Origin: Malus domestica
Lineage: Eukaryota; Streptophyta; Magnoliopsida; Rosales; Rosaceae
NCBI RefSeq assembly: GCF_042453785.1
Contig: NC_091662.1
Span: 1,431,001 to 1,495,000, forward strand
Direction of reading: 5' to 3'
Length of the DNA stretch: 64,000 nucleotides
Position 1 is the stretch's first letter, and every line of letters begins with the position of its first letter. This document shows positions 13,236-23,508 of the stretch, piece after piece. The translations under genes and the position numbers were made by a program. The notes beneath the pieces are model-generated. The model was given only the letters and a program-made list of their open reading frames with translations, searched no databases and had not been told where the DNA came from.

Positions 13236-14382
13236 ATCAAAATCAATGTTGATGGTTCTTTCTGATGAAATTGAAGTTCCACCATAAAACCAATTGGTAA
13301 TATGGGGAGTAGCCTAAGACCATATAAGCACATAGCAAACCTTGTCCCTCACCGATGTGGGACAACTCTCAACACGCCCCCGCACGTGTGGCGGATTTTC
13401 AAGCCTACACGTGGACAACAACTGGGTGACGTGGAGCGTGTCGCCGTTTGGCTTCACACGAGAACAATCTGCTCTGATACCATGATGAAATTTGGGTTCC
13501 ACCATAAAATCAATTGGTAATATGGAGAGTAGCCCAAGACCATATAAACACATAGCAAACCTTGTCCCTCACTGATGTGGGACCACTCTCAACACGCCCC
13601 CGCACGTGTGGTGGATTTTCAAGCCTGCACGTGTGGTGGATTTTCAAGCCTGCACGTGTGGTGGATTTTCAAGCCTACACGTGAACAACAACTGGGTGAC
13701 GTTGAGCGCGTGTGGCCGTTTGGCTTCACATGAGGACAATCCGCTCTGATACCATGATGAAATTGGGATTCCATAATAAAACCAATTGGTCATATGAGTA
13801 GTAGTCAAAGATCATATAAGCACATAGCAAGCATTGTCCTTCATCGATGTGGGACAACTCTCAACACGCCCCCGCACGTGTGGCGGATTTTCAAGCCTAC
13901 ACGTGGACAACAACTGGGTGATGTGGAACGTGTGTGGCCGTTGGGCTTCACACATGGACAATCCGCTCTGATACCATGATGAAATTGAGATTCTACCATA
14001 AAACCAATTGGCAATATGGGGAGTAGCCCAAGACCATATAAGTGTTAACTACATTGTAACGTTTGAGAATTGAAAGAAAATCAAGAAGGAAGATGAAGAG
14101 AAGAAAGATCAACACATAGAGTTTTAGAGAGAGAGAGATCTAGAGAGAGAAATATGCTTTTGTATTGATTAATTGAATGAAGGTAACACAACTGTTTTTA
14201 TAAGAGAAAGCTTAACTACTCTAACCAAATACTAACAACCTTACTAAATATATTACTGACTGTATTTCTAGCTTTATTACACTTGTACCTTTAATACTTC
14301 CCCTCAATCTCAACTGGGGTATCCCATTTTGAGATTGCAGCAAAGTCTCAAATAGCAAACACTGAAATATGGACAAATGGAC

Positions 14383-14513
14383 GCACTGCAAATTGATCCT
14401 GAGCTTGAAAATGCATTTAGCTGTCACTTGCAGGACCATTGGTTTTGTATCCGGAAAGTGAGTGGAGAGTGGTATAGTTTTGACAGTCTTTATGCGGCAC
14501 CATTGCACCTCTC
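14383..14513 (+). pseudogene. Captured fragment of an ataxin-3-like (Josephin domain) gene
   Basis: About 44 codons read LQIDPELENAF, HLQDHWFCIRKV and GEWYSFDSLYAAP, matching the stretch around the catalytic His of plant ataxin-3 homologues (Josephin deubiquitinase; typically DHWFCIRK, then FDSL). The fragment lies inside the LTR element on the strand opposite to the element. It has no start, active-site Cys or remaining domain, so it is not a functional gene. The assignment comes from remembered family motifs and needs a search. Confidence 0.65.
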
Positions 14514-15054
14514 AAATTCTCAACCGCAATATCAAATTCCAAATTTCATTTTTTCTTCACCATAAGTGCACCAAAAACCCATTTCTTCTCAACTCTCTCA
14601 TGGGTTTCTGTAACAGTGAAATCACATTCAACTGCATAATCTGCACCTTTCTCAAATTGATAGGTATCCATATTCAACATGCTACTTGCACAGCTACTTG
14701 CTCACTAAACTGACAGGTATTCAGAATTTAAATCCATACTGTGTAGCTACTGTTCTCTTTGCTCATCCCATTATCATCACACATCATTTTTGCAGATACA
14801 ATCTTCCAAAAAGAGAATGTTCTCCAATATTTCTTTCAACATACTCAGCAAGATTATGGAGCCATTTTGTATGCAAAAGCCTTTGTTTCCAATAGAATAC
14901 AGAATCAAAGAATAGCCTTTTATAAAGTTGTAACACACCCTCATGCCGGTTATAACAATTCCTTGCGGGATTACCCTTTACCGTCATCAACTTCATTTAA
15001 CATTGGCATTGGCCTTTAAAACAAAAAATTAACAAACTATAGTGTGGCATCGAC

Positions 15055-15300
15055 CTTAACTATAGTACCACGGGATCGCCCTTTGTGGATTTTACCAAAA
15101 AACAACTACGGCCTTAACAATTTCAACAACAACAAAATCAACATCTATGTAGGATTACCTTTCGTGGGATTTACCTACTCACATCACGGAATTACCCTTC
15201 GTGGGATTTACCATTTAACAACTTCTTCTACCCTTTGTGGGATTTACCTATTCACATCACGGAATTACCCTTCGTGGGATTTACCGTTAACAACTTCTTC
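15055..15300. repeat. Short degenerate tandem repeats within the LTR element
   Basis: A unit containing CACGGAATTACCCTTCG and GTGGGATTTACC recurs several times with a spacing of about 35-70 bp. It encodes nothing recognisable. Confidence 0.6.
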
Positions 15301-15812
15301 AAACTTCATTGTATAACCAGACTTACTGTAGATTCATGCTAACAACTGAGTTGGTTAGACTTTGAAATTATAGGCTGAGATAAGCTGCTGAACAATTTAA
15401 ACCCAATGACAAGACATCAGAAATTCAAGGACTTACAGAGTAACTTTACCAGCAGGACACTACTTTGTTGGCTATTCGAAGAAAAAATAATCTCAACTCA
15501 GTGTAGTTGCACCGACATGATACCATAATTGCGTACTGATCAGCAGTTGAAGTACTCTTCTTTCCTTCAACAGTTCAGGTGCAGACTAATTCAAGGCATC
15601 CAGTTGAAAAACAGTGCTAGAAATTGTTCAGAGATAAAATATTTCTCAAATTCTCATGGAATGCAAGTCAGTTAAATGCCTCCCTCTTGTGTGGTAGCTT
15701 TGGATCAAGAAAGGGAGTACTCCTCAGTTCCTGAATCTTTGGTTCTTGAGCAAAAAAAGCCCAAAAAACACATTGGAGTTCGGCAACCATTCAAGATAAC
15801 ACAACGAAAGTA

Positions 15813-15956
15813 ATCAGGGTCGGGTGGGTTGCAAGTGTGTGCGTGAGTGCAAGCATGTGTCTCCTTAAACAGGTCATCGAAGAAGCTGTCCATTGAGCAA
15901 CTACTCGCAAGTTCACCGCCCATGTTTGCACCCGGAAACACCTCTTGGTCGTCCAT
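15813..15956 (-). pseudogene. Captured N-terminal fragment of a bZIP19/bZIP23-type gene
   Basis: About 48 codons begin MDDQEVFPGANMGG and continue through SCSMDSFFDDLFKETH to the Cys/His-rich motif ACTHAHTCNPPDPD. That motif is the zinc-sensor signature of F-group bZIP factors of the zinc-deficiency response. The second Cys/His repeat, basic region and zipper are absent. The homology stops where an intron or the capture edge probably lay. It is carried in the sense of the LTR element, 1.3 kb from the ataxin-3 fragment. It is not expected to make a transcription factor. Confidence 0.65.
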
Positions 15957-17190
15957 TAGGGTGAATAACATGAAGACCAAATAGGAATAAGCTCCAACCG
16001 AGTGAAAAAGCACCAAAATTTCAAAAAAACTTGGCCTCGACCCAGACCAAATTTCTAGCACGATACTCTTAACAGACTGAAATTAGAGAAACCCATATGA
16101 AAATTTGAGGTTCTTGATTCCTGTTCTGCACGAACAGAGCGAAATCCACCGAATCAATCACGACCCAGATAAGAATTCAACAACCCAAAAATCTAAAATC
16201 GATTAGAAATGGTTGAAAATGAAAGATTCCCAGCGCGGACGATTAACAGTAGGAGCAATTCAAAATGGTAAAATGATAAAATTGTAGAACTATTCAAAAG
16301 AGTAAAATGATGAAAACGATGAAATCTAATGAAAAATGGAACCACCAGAATCCATGGCGTGAGCCTGGTGGCTCTGATACCATGTTAACTACATTGTAAC
16401 GTTTGGGAATTGAAAGAAAATCAAGAAGGAAGATGAAGAGAAGAAAGATCAACACAGAGAGTTTTAGAGAGAGAGAGATCTAGAGAGAAATATGCTTTTG
16501 TATTGATTAATTGAATGAAGGTTACACAACTGTTTTTATAAGAGAAAGCTTAACTACTCTAACCAAATGCTAACAACTTTACTAACTATATTACTGACTG
16601 TATTTCTAACTGTATTACACTTGTACCCTTAATAATAAGCACATAGCAAACCTTGTCCCTCACCGATGTGGGACAACTCTCAACACTTTCTGTGCTGCCA
16701 CGGATACTGAGGGTATTGGTGTGGTTTTTTGCGACGAAGCCGGTAGCTATGCTGGAGGTTTCAATCGTAAAATATCGCACATGACAAACCCCAAGACGAT
16801 TGAGCTTTTAGCTGCTCGGGATGGTGTTTGTTGGGAATTAAATCAACATTGGCAGCAGGTATTATTGGAGAGTGATGCTTTACAAATAGTTCAAGCAATT
16901 TGAAGTCTGAAGGAGGAGATCCACGGCCTCTGATTTGTTGATTGAGGACATTAAAGTAAGTATGAGGGGCTTTGTTTCCTCTCAAGTATATCATATCCGT
17001 AGATCCGTCAATGTTGCAGCACATCGTATGGTCAAGTTGACTTTAATTTCCAATTTCAATTTTTGTTGGTTTGAGGAACCTCCAGATTTATTGGCGGATG
17101 TCATCCTTGAAGATTGTATGCCTTCTTCCTAGTTATAAATAAAACCACTATGGTTTCTTTTCCAAAAATAAATAAATAATAATAACAGTA

Positions 17191-17543
17191 GTGGGTGAAC
17201 AAGAAAATGTACCCAAAGAAAAAGAAGAGAAAATGTTAAATTTATTGACAAAAAATATGAAGAAAAAAATGAGTATTATTTAAAAATCGAGGTGTAAATT
17301 AAAAAAAAAAATACTTTTGGAGGAATAAGGAAACAAACAGAGATAATTTTGAATTAAAAAGGAGATAATGTTGTTGACTAAATTAATTACCAATAATTCA
17401 TAACTAATATCCCGGCAAAGGAAATAAAAATAAAACCTATAACTAAAAGGAAAAATTTGAAAATAAATATAGGCCTTTTTTATTGGCACCCCATAATGTT
17501 ATGAATACACCCCATTATCTTGTATTTAGTCTGAATTTCCTTT
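17191..17543. other. AT-rich intergenic
   Basis: Between the LINE remnant and the Cassandra array I see only AT-rich sequence. Confidence 0.5.
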
Positions 17544-17637
17544 TCTACTGTCACATCCTAGACCGGCTTCGCCGTAGCATGATATTGTCCGCTTTGGACC
17601 ACGCCTTCACGATTTTGTTTTTAGGAACTCATGAGCA

Positions 17638-17711
17638 ACTTCCCAGTGTGTTACCTATCCTGGGATTGCTCTAACCCAAACTCGCTTAACTTCGGAGTTC
17701 TGATGGAATCC
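17638..17711 (-). other. 5S rRNA-like tract in Cassandra LTR (also at 17983-18057, 19033-19107, 19377-19450)
   Basis: Read on the minus strand, the tract resembles the internal part of plant 5S rRNA: the GAACTCCG...TTAAGC block, then the GGGTGACC-like and CTGGGAAGT blocks. These hold the polymerase III internal promoter boxes in true 5S genes. All four copies are diverged, so activity is uncertain. Confidence 0.8.
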
Positions 17712-18233
17712 AAAGCCAATGAGTTCCCAAAAAGCCTCGTGCTATAGGGAGGTGGGCATGTACATATAAGGCACATCACCCCCTATCCGTTGGTTGATGT
17801 GGGATGTCACAATCCACCTTCCTTAAGGGCCCGACGTCTTCGTCGGCACACCCGCACCACACGACATAGTGGCTCTAATACCATTCTGTCACATCCCAGT
17901 CTCGGCTCCGTCATAACACAATATTGTCATCTTTAGGCCCCGACCACGCCCTCATGATTTTGTTTTTGGGAATTCAGACGAGAACTTCCCAGAGGGTCAT
18001 CCATCATGGGAATGCTCTCGCCTGAACTTGCTTAACTTCGGAGTTCCGATGGAATCCAAAGCCAATGAGTTCCCAAAATGCCTCGTGCTAAATGGAGGGA
18101 AGCATGTACATATAAGGCACATCACCCCCTCTCCGTTGGTCGATGTGGAATCTCACAATCCACCCCCCTTAAAGGCCCGATGTCTTCGTCGGCACACTCG
18201 CACCACACGGCAGAGTGACTCTGATACCAAACT

Positions 18234-18938
18234 GACATACCCCGACTCGAAAAGTCCAATTGGACTTCGAATCGAGTTGTGCTGGCCTATAGGGTGACGA
18301 AGCCATAAAGTGTAGTGTAGTGGAAAAAGAATGTGAATAAATTTAAACATAAAAGTGCCTAAACAAAAGAGTGTGCGGGTGAGCGGGATTGCATCTATTT
18401 CACACGTGATGGTAGAGCATAAAAACAATACAGTAATTAGGGTGAGGGTTATACCACTGAAGATAACTATCTCCTGAAATTTGCCAGAACCCTCGTTTAC
18501 ACGTAAGCCCAACTACTAAACCTGAAAGGGCGAAAAACAAAGTTGAGTGGGTCAACAAAACAACGTTTGTAAGGCAAACCTTTATTTTCGAACATAATAA
18601 CCCATCGCTATAAAATAAGTATAGTTTCCTTAAAATCAAACATACTACAATATAAGTATGAAGAATCAAGCGCATGCCAACAATATATATATCTCAGAAA
18701 TGTGCCAAAACATTAATAATTCAGCCACAATAGAAATATAGGCATGTGTTTGACAATATACTAACACGCAAGTATATACTAACATCAGTCTATAGTAACA
18801 CACGAGTCGGAGTCACCTAATGTGACATGTACAACAAGCTAGGTGTAATAATAGACGCTCTAGTGCTACGATCACCTAAAGCTTGCTCTAAGCGCAGTCA
18901 ACTACAAGTCGAACCTTCCGAGTTGGTGAGTAAAAAAT
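18234..18938. mobile_element. Gypsy-type LTR fragment lodged in the Cassandra array
   Basis: It starts TGACATACCCCGAC and shares several blocks with the 2.3-kb solo LTR at 39595-41879, such as the stretch around AACCTG, GAGTGGG and ATAACCCATCGCT. It is much shorter than that LTR and looks truncated on the right. No clear target duplication was found. It is a fossil with no coding content. Confidence 0.6.
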
Positions 18939-19555
18939 TGTTACATCCCAGACTCGACTCCGTCGTAGCACGATATTGTCAGCTTTGGTCTTACCATTCC
19001 CTCACGAATTTGTTTCTGGGAACTCAGACAAGAACTTCCTAGTAGGTCACCTATCATATGATTGCTCTCATCCGAACTCACTTAACTTTGGAGTTCCTAT
19101 GGAATCCGAAGTCAATGAGTTCCCAAATAGCCTCGTGCTATATAGAGGTGGACATGTATATATAAGGCACATCACCCCCTTTTCGTTGGTCGGTATGGGA
19201 TGTCACAATCCACCCCCTTAGGGGCCCGACATCCTCGTCGGCACACTCGCACCACACGACATAGTGGCTCTAATACCATTCCGTCACATCCCAGACTCGA
19301 CTCCGCTGTAGCACGATATTGTTTGCTCCGGGCTTACCAGTCCTTCACGGATTTGTTTTTGGGAACTTAGACGAGAACTTCCCAGTGGGTCATCAATCCT
19401 AGGATTCATCTCGTTCGAACTTGCTTAACTTCGGAGTTCCTATGGAATCCGAAGCCAATAAGTTCCCAAAAGGCCTCGTGTTATAGGGAGGTGGGCATGT
19501 ACATATAAGACACATCACCCCCTCTCCGTTGGTCAATGTGGGATGTCACATCTAC

Positions 19556-20365
19556 CCTAATTTAAATTAGATAAAAGCAAACAAACAAAACCAGCACCAT
19601 CTTCATCATCCTAAATCCTACTCATTTTCGATAGCTCCCCACCTTGGCACCTCCATTAACAAAATGATCTCAAGTATGCCAAAACATATGCCGACTTACA
19701 ATTAAACTAGCCAATAGTCTCATAGAAAGTCAATTCCTAGTTGACACAGAAGGATTGCTTCTCTGCAAGTAACATTTTTCAAAACTTTCACGGCCATGAA
19801 GTTGGTATCCTTGATTAGGCTAATATCGACATTATAAAATTTAATTTTATGGTATTTCATATCCTGCAAAATATTAGCGGAAGTGAGAATTCTAGAGAGA
19901 GAGAGAGAGAATAGCGAGAAATGGGGTGGTTATCATTGGCCGACACCGACTAAAAGGTGGCAGAAGGGTGAGCGGTTGAGATAGGATGTTAGAAGGTTTT
20001 AATTTCTTAACTATTATAAAATGGTGGTCTTAAACAATGAAAGGGCTAATATTGGAATTTTAAAGAATAATTTTGAAGTTTGGATGTATTCATAAAATTA
20101 TGGGATGTTAATAAAAACACCCTAAATATATGGCATCTTGGTTTTAAAAAACAAAAGTTCCATATAAATAAATTAAAAACAAATATGTTGACATGGCCTT
20201 TAGTCAAAGCGCCTTGATTAAAGTTTGAAACGGAACGAATGTTTAATAAAAAGAGGTAAAAGATGAGTGAGGGATTTTACTTATCTCTTATTTTATATAG
20301 GTAAGTAGAAGTTCTCACAATAGAGTGTTTGATATCAAATTATTGTCAGTTTATTGTGAGGAAGT
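19556..20365. other. Intergenic, no gene seen
   Basis: AT-rich DNA. From about 20250 it is similar to 7140-7390, so it belongs to the duplicated 5' flank of the type-A dioxygenases. Confidence 0.5.
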
Positions 20366-20542
20366 TTTTTTTATTTATTTATTTTTTTAATTTTTTTTAT
20401 AAAGGGGGATAACTGGTGACAAGTCACGGTTATTCATCCCTTTCGGGGGTTGGGAAGACTCACAGAGGCATTTCCTAGCCACAAGTCTGGCTTCTACACT
20501 AGTAACGGGTTTCGAACCCAAGACCTCTAGTTTTTAGTTTTA
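20366..20542 (-). mobile_element. SINE (tRNA-type, 5'-truncated)
   Basis: A 177-bp insert is bounded by the 7-bp duplication AGGAAGT (20359-20365, 20543-20549). On the minus strand it has a B-box-like GGGTTCGAAACCC near its 5' side and a T/A-rich tail, seen as poly-T on the + strand at the left edge. No clear A box is visible, so the 5' end is probably truncated. The related sequence near 7235-7260 lacks the insert. Confidence 0.65.
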
Positions 20543-20549
20543 AGGAAGT

Positions 20550-21645
20550 CTCGTAATCCGCCCTATGTTACCCACCAACAAGTAGTTCACAAATAACGAG
20601 TTCGATACTAAATTTCACTTTTCGTCTCTTAATTTTCAAGTGTGGCGAATTTTGTTTGTATAGTAGGTAAACTAGTTTTCGGTGGGTAATGCGGGATAAC
20701 TCAATTTTCAAAAGTAAAAGGTGTTTTAGATGCACATGGTTCCAAGTTGGAATAAGTTCGGTAGCGGATCATGAAATCTTAGTGATATTCTCTATCTAAT
20801 GAATAAGGAGACTGCTTTGAAATCGTCTACCCTGCACCCACCCCTCAAGTATATGCTTCAACAAGAATCACACAAGGTAGATTGATACAATAGAAACCTC
20901 TGGTAAACTTCCAACCCGTAATCCAACTGATAAAGTACATTACATAGTTCGTTTTAGGGATTGACGACTTACCCGTTTAGTGACTTTAGTATTTACCGTT
21001 TTTGGAATGGATAGCATTTGACGTTTTTGGAATGGATACTATCGTGGATTCATTAGAATTGTATATCATTATATTCTTTTTATATCTTTCTCTCACCCTT
21101 CCATTTATATATATACTTTATATTGCTTTACAGCTCATAATGTATTGCTTTACAACCCATAATCAGATTTTTTTTTAATGCAAAAAAGATTTCAATTGCT
21201 ACAATGATATGACTTATATATCATATCTTGATTGGCTTCTTTGCTTGCTTTTCTCGATCAAGCATTCATGTGCTCAGCAAAGAGGTAATAGCATTTGGGA
21301 TGACAATAAATTATTATTTTTCGTTAATTAATTATTTTAGTATTTAATATTTTGATTAAATTATTATTTTTTAAATGCATAGAAAAATTATTATTTTTGC
21401 CACGTGACACAAATTTGGTAGTCACGGCAGCACAAATGTGGATCCCATATTTGCCACATCATCACTTAACGGTTTACTTAATGGATTTTCTAATGTACGT
21501 ATGAAATTGAAATAAAATGGTAAGTATATATATGAAATTGAAATGTTTTAAAGATGTTGTATGAGATTGTAGTCGACCCCAAACCTAAGGGGGTAAAATG
21601 TAATATACCCTAAATTATTTGAGCTTTGTGTGTATGTGTACACAC
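20550..21645. other. Intergenic 5' flank of dioxygenase A2
   Basis: Continues the flank duplicated near 7260-7390, then AT-rich DNA with no gene recognised. Confidence 0.45.
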
Positions 21646-21694
<49 letters not shown>

Positions 21695-21711
21695 TTATAT
21701 ATATGTATGTA

Positions 21712-21754
<43 letters not shown>

Positions 21755-21820
21755 TCCCCAGCGGTGGATTAATGTGTGTGTGTGTGTGTGTGTGTATTCC
21801 CCAGCAGTGGATTAATGTCG
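21646..21820 (+). repeat. (TA)n/(TG)n microsatellite promoter of A2 with duplicated leader
   Basis: TA and TG runs lie immediately upstream of A2. The leader segment starting TATTCCCCAGC and ending GGTGGATTAATG occurs twice (about 21753-21774 and 21796-21817), separated by a TG run. This looks like slippage between microsatellite blocks. A1 has one leader copy and a much shorter repeat. Confidence 0.8.
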
Positions 21821-21842
21821 GTCACAGATTGACAGAGAGAAA

Positions 21843-23508
21843 ATGGCCATGACCAATGTCCAAGAAATGTCTATGGATGGTGAGCAGCCACCTGCGGAAT
21901 ATATTGTTAAAGAAAGTAGGTTTGGATCCATAGATTCTTCTCCACCATTGGCTGATGAAATCCCCATCATTGATATCAGTCTCTTCTCCCCATCATCTCC
22001 TCAATATTCTGAACAAGCAGAAAATCATGAGCTACAGAAACTCAGATCAGCACTCAGCTCGGCAGGATGCTTCCAGGTTTCCATTTTCTTTTTCTTGGTA
22101 AAATTATATATGTTAAAGTATATTTTGTTGTCTCTGTATTCTCCATGTTACCATGTTAGACATGTAAACGAATCGGACTCGACTACATCTTATCCAATCT
22201 AATCCAATTCAATCCAAAGAAGAACATAATTTGATCCGATCTGATAATCTGATGTTTTTTCGTTGATGAAATTGGACGGATTATGGATAAACAAGTTCAT
22301 ATCTGATTAACTGAACTAATGGAATTCAATATTTATATTCATGATGGATTAATGAATTCAGGCAACAGGCCATGGGATTTCGGATTCACTTCTTGACCAA
22401 GTACGTGAAGCAGCAAAACAATTCTTTGCACTTCCGGTGGAAGAGAAGGAGAAATACTCCCGAACTATTGACGGCGGCTTCGAGGGATACGGTAATGATG
22501 TCATAGTCTCCGACAAACAAGTTCTCGACTGGTCCTATCGTCTCATCCTTAAGGTCTTCCCGCAAGATCAAAGAAAGCGTCATCTTTGGCCACAAATTCC
22601 AAATGATTTTGGGTACGTACCTATATTTTGGGTACTTTAATTAATACTATTCTCTTTTACAAACGTTAATGTCTAGTCTTTTATCTTGAGCCAATTCCAG
22701 TCAGCCGGCCCCCTTGATCGGGAGTCTATTTTCTCCACCATCATTGAACCGTCACAATTTTGTCGCTTAATTTTAGTTTATAACCATAACTCAAGAGTTA
22801 AGACCTCAAATGTTAGCGGTAGGGTTATTTCATCTGAAAAAATAAAATTCACGAATTAACGTTTGGGTAAGAGAATTTTTGTATATGTATATAACATATT
22901 TAGTAAAGAATCATCACCGTATAATGTGCGTAATTTGTAGAGAGATGTTACATGAATATGCAACGAAGATAAAGTTGATGATGGGGTTAGTGTTTAAGGC
23001 AATGGCAAAGTCATTGAACTTGGAAGAGAAGAGCTTTGCAACGCAGCTGCTTGGAGATCAATCCCTGATGCAAGCAAGGTTCAACTTTTATCCGCCGTGC
23101 TCGAGATCTGACCTGGTCCTCGGCGTCAAGCCTCACACGGATAGGTCCGGCGTGACATGTCTCTTGCAAGACAAGGATGTGGAAGGCCTTCAAGTTTTGA
23201 TAGATGGAAAATGGGTTAGAGTCCCCATTGTTCCTCATGCTATTGTTCTTAATCTTGGTGATCAAATGCAGATCATGAGCAATGGGATTTACAAGAGCCC
23301 CATGCACAGGGTGGTGACAAATGGAGAGAGCATGAGGCTATCGGTTGCCTTGTTTAATGAGCCGGATCCCGAAACGGAAATTGGTCCGGTCGAGGACTTG
23401 ATCGACGAGACAAGGCCGAGGTTGTACAAAAATGTCAAGAACTATGGTTGTATCAACTACGAATGCTATCAGAGAGGGGAAATCGCACTCGAAACCGTCA
23501 AAATCTAA
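21843..23508 (+). CDS. 2-oxoglutarate/Fe(II)-dependent dioxygenase, type A copy 2
   Basis: Three exons, 21843-22076, 22362-22612 and 22941-23508, encode 350 residues. Exon lengths are the same as in A1 (234, 251 and 568 nt). Iron ligands His227, Asp229 and His284 and the 2OG clamp Arg294/Ser296 are intact. Exon 1 and intron 1 are nearly identical to A1, while exon 2 is clearly more diverged (for example RTIDGGFEGYG against RAVHGGAEGYG). This suggests either uneven conversion or local selection. Intron 2 is 328 bp and lacks the MITE of A1. The type-A genes lack the third intron of the type-B genes. The substrate is unknown; SRG1/NCS1-like is the safest name. Confidence 0.92.

Larger units (their letters stand above)
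14043..16634 (-). mobile_element. Non-autonomous LTR retroelement carrying host gene fragments
   Basis: LTRs of 254 bp (14043-14296) and 252 bp (16383-16634) differ at only a few percent of sites, which suggests a fairly young insertion. The primer site TGGTATCAGAGCC adjoins the right-hand LTR, so the element is on the minus strand. A purine tract adjoins the left-hand LTR. The 5-bp duplication ATAAG (14038-14042, 16635-16639) lies inside a TRIM LTR. The 2.1-kb interior shows no gag or pol. It carries pieces resembling ataxin-3 and F-group bZIP genes, and a short tandem repeat zone at 15055-15300. It looks structurally whole but non-coding. Confidence 0.85.
13263..16685 (-). mobile_element. 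TRIM retroelement array (four LTRs), interrupted by an LTR element
   Basis: About 112-bp LTRs (13263-13374, 13483-13594, 13755-13866, and 13977-14042 continued at 16640-16685) alternate with internal segments of about 108-160 bp. On the minus strand each LTR starts TGTTGAGAG and ends at TTTCATCA. It is followed by the initiator-Met primer site TGGTATCAGAGC, and a G-rich purine tract precedes the next LTR. No protein is encoded, as usual for TRIMs. The whole array is bounded by the 5-bp duplication CTTTC (13258-13262 and 16686-16690). It is therefore one insertion enlarged by recombination between repeats. A 28-bp motif in the second internal segment is triplicated (about 13602-13685). Confidence 0.85.
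13236..17190 (+). pseudogene. LINE-derived RNase H domain remnant, split by nested insertions
   Basis: The frame KINVDGSF (13239-13262) resumes after the nested insertions at 16686 and runs to about 17132. The N-terminal strand with the catalytic-type Asp of NVDGS, then EGIGVVF, IELLAARDG and LLESDALQIVQAI, are RNase H features typical of plant LINE ORF2 C-termini. Tails such as RRSVNVAAHRM fit too. The copy is dead: it has an in-frame TGA near 16901 and a frame change before 16935. Repeats of AAATAA type near 17165-17190 may be the LINE tail. Only 27 bp of coding sequence is visible left of the insertion. Confidence 0.7.
17549..19550 (-). mobile_element. Cassandra TRIM array (four LTRs) with 5S-rRNA-like LTRs
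   Basis: Four LTRs of about 263-271 bp (17549-17811, 17887-18157, 18939-19207, 19282-19550) alternate with internal segments of about 75 bp. On the minus strand each internal segment begins with the tRNA-Met primer site TGGTATCAGAGCC (or a close variant) and ends in a purine tract before TGTGACATCCC. Each LTR contains a 5S-rRNA-like tract, the diagnostic mark of Cassandra. The whole block is flanked by TCTAC (17544-17548 and 19551-19555), so it descends from a single insertion that multiplied by recombination. The second internal segment contains a foreign LTR fragment. The element makes no protein by nature. Confidence 0.9.
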
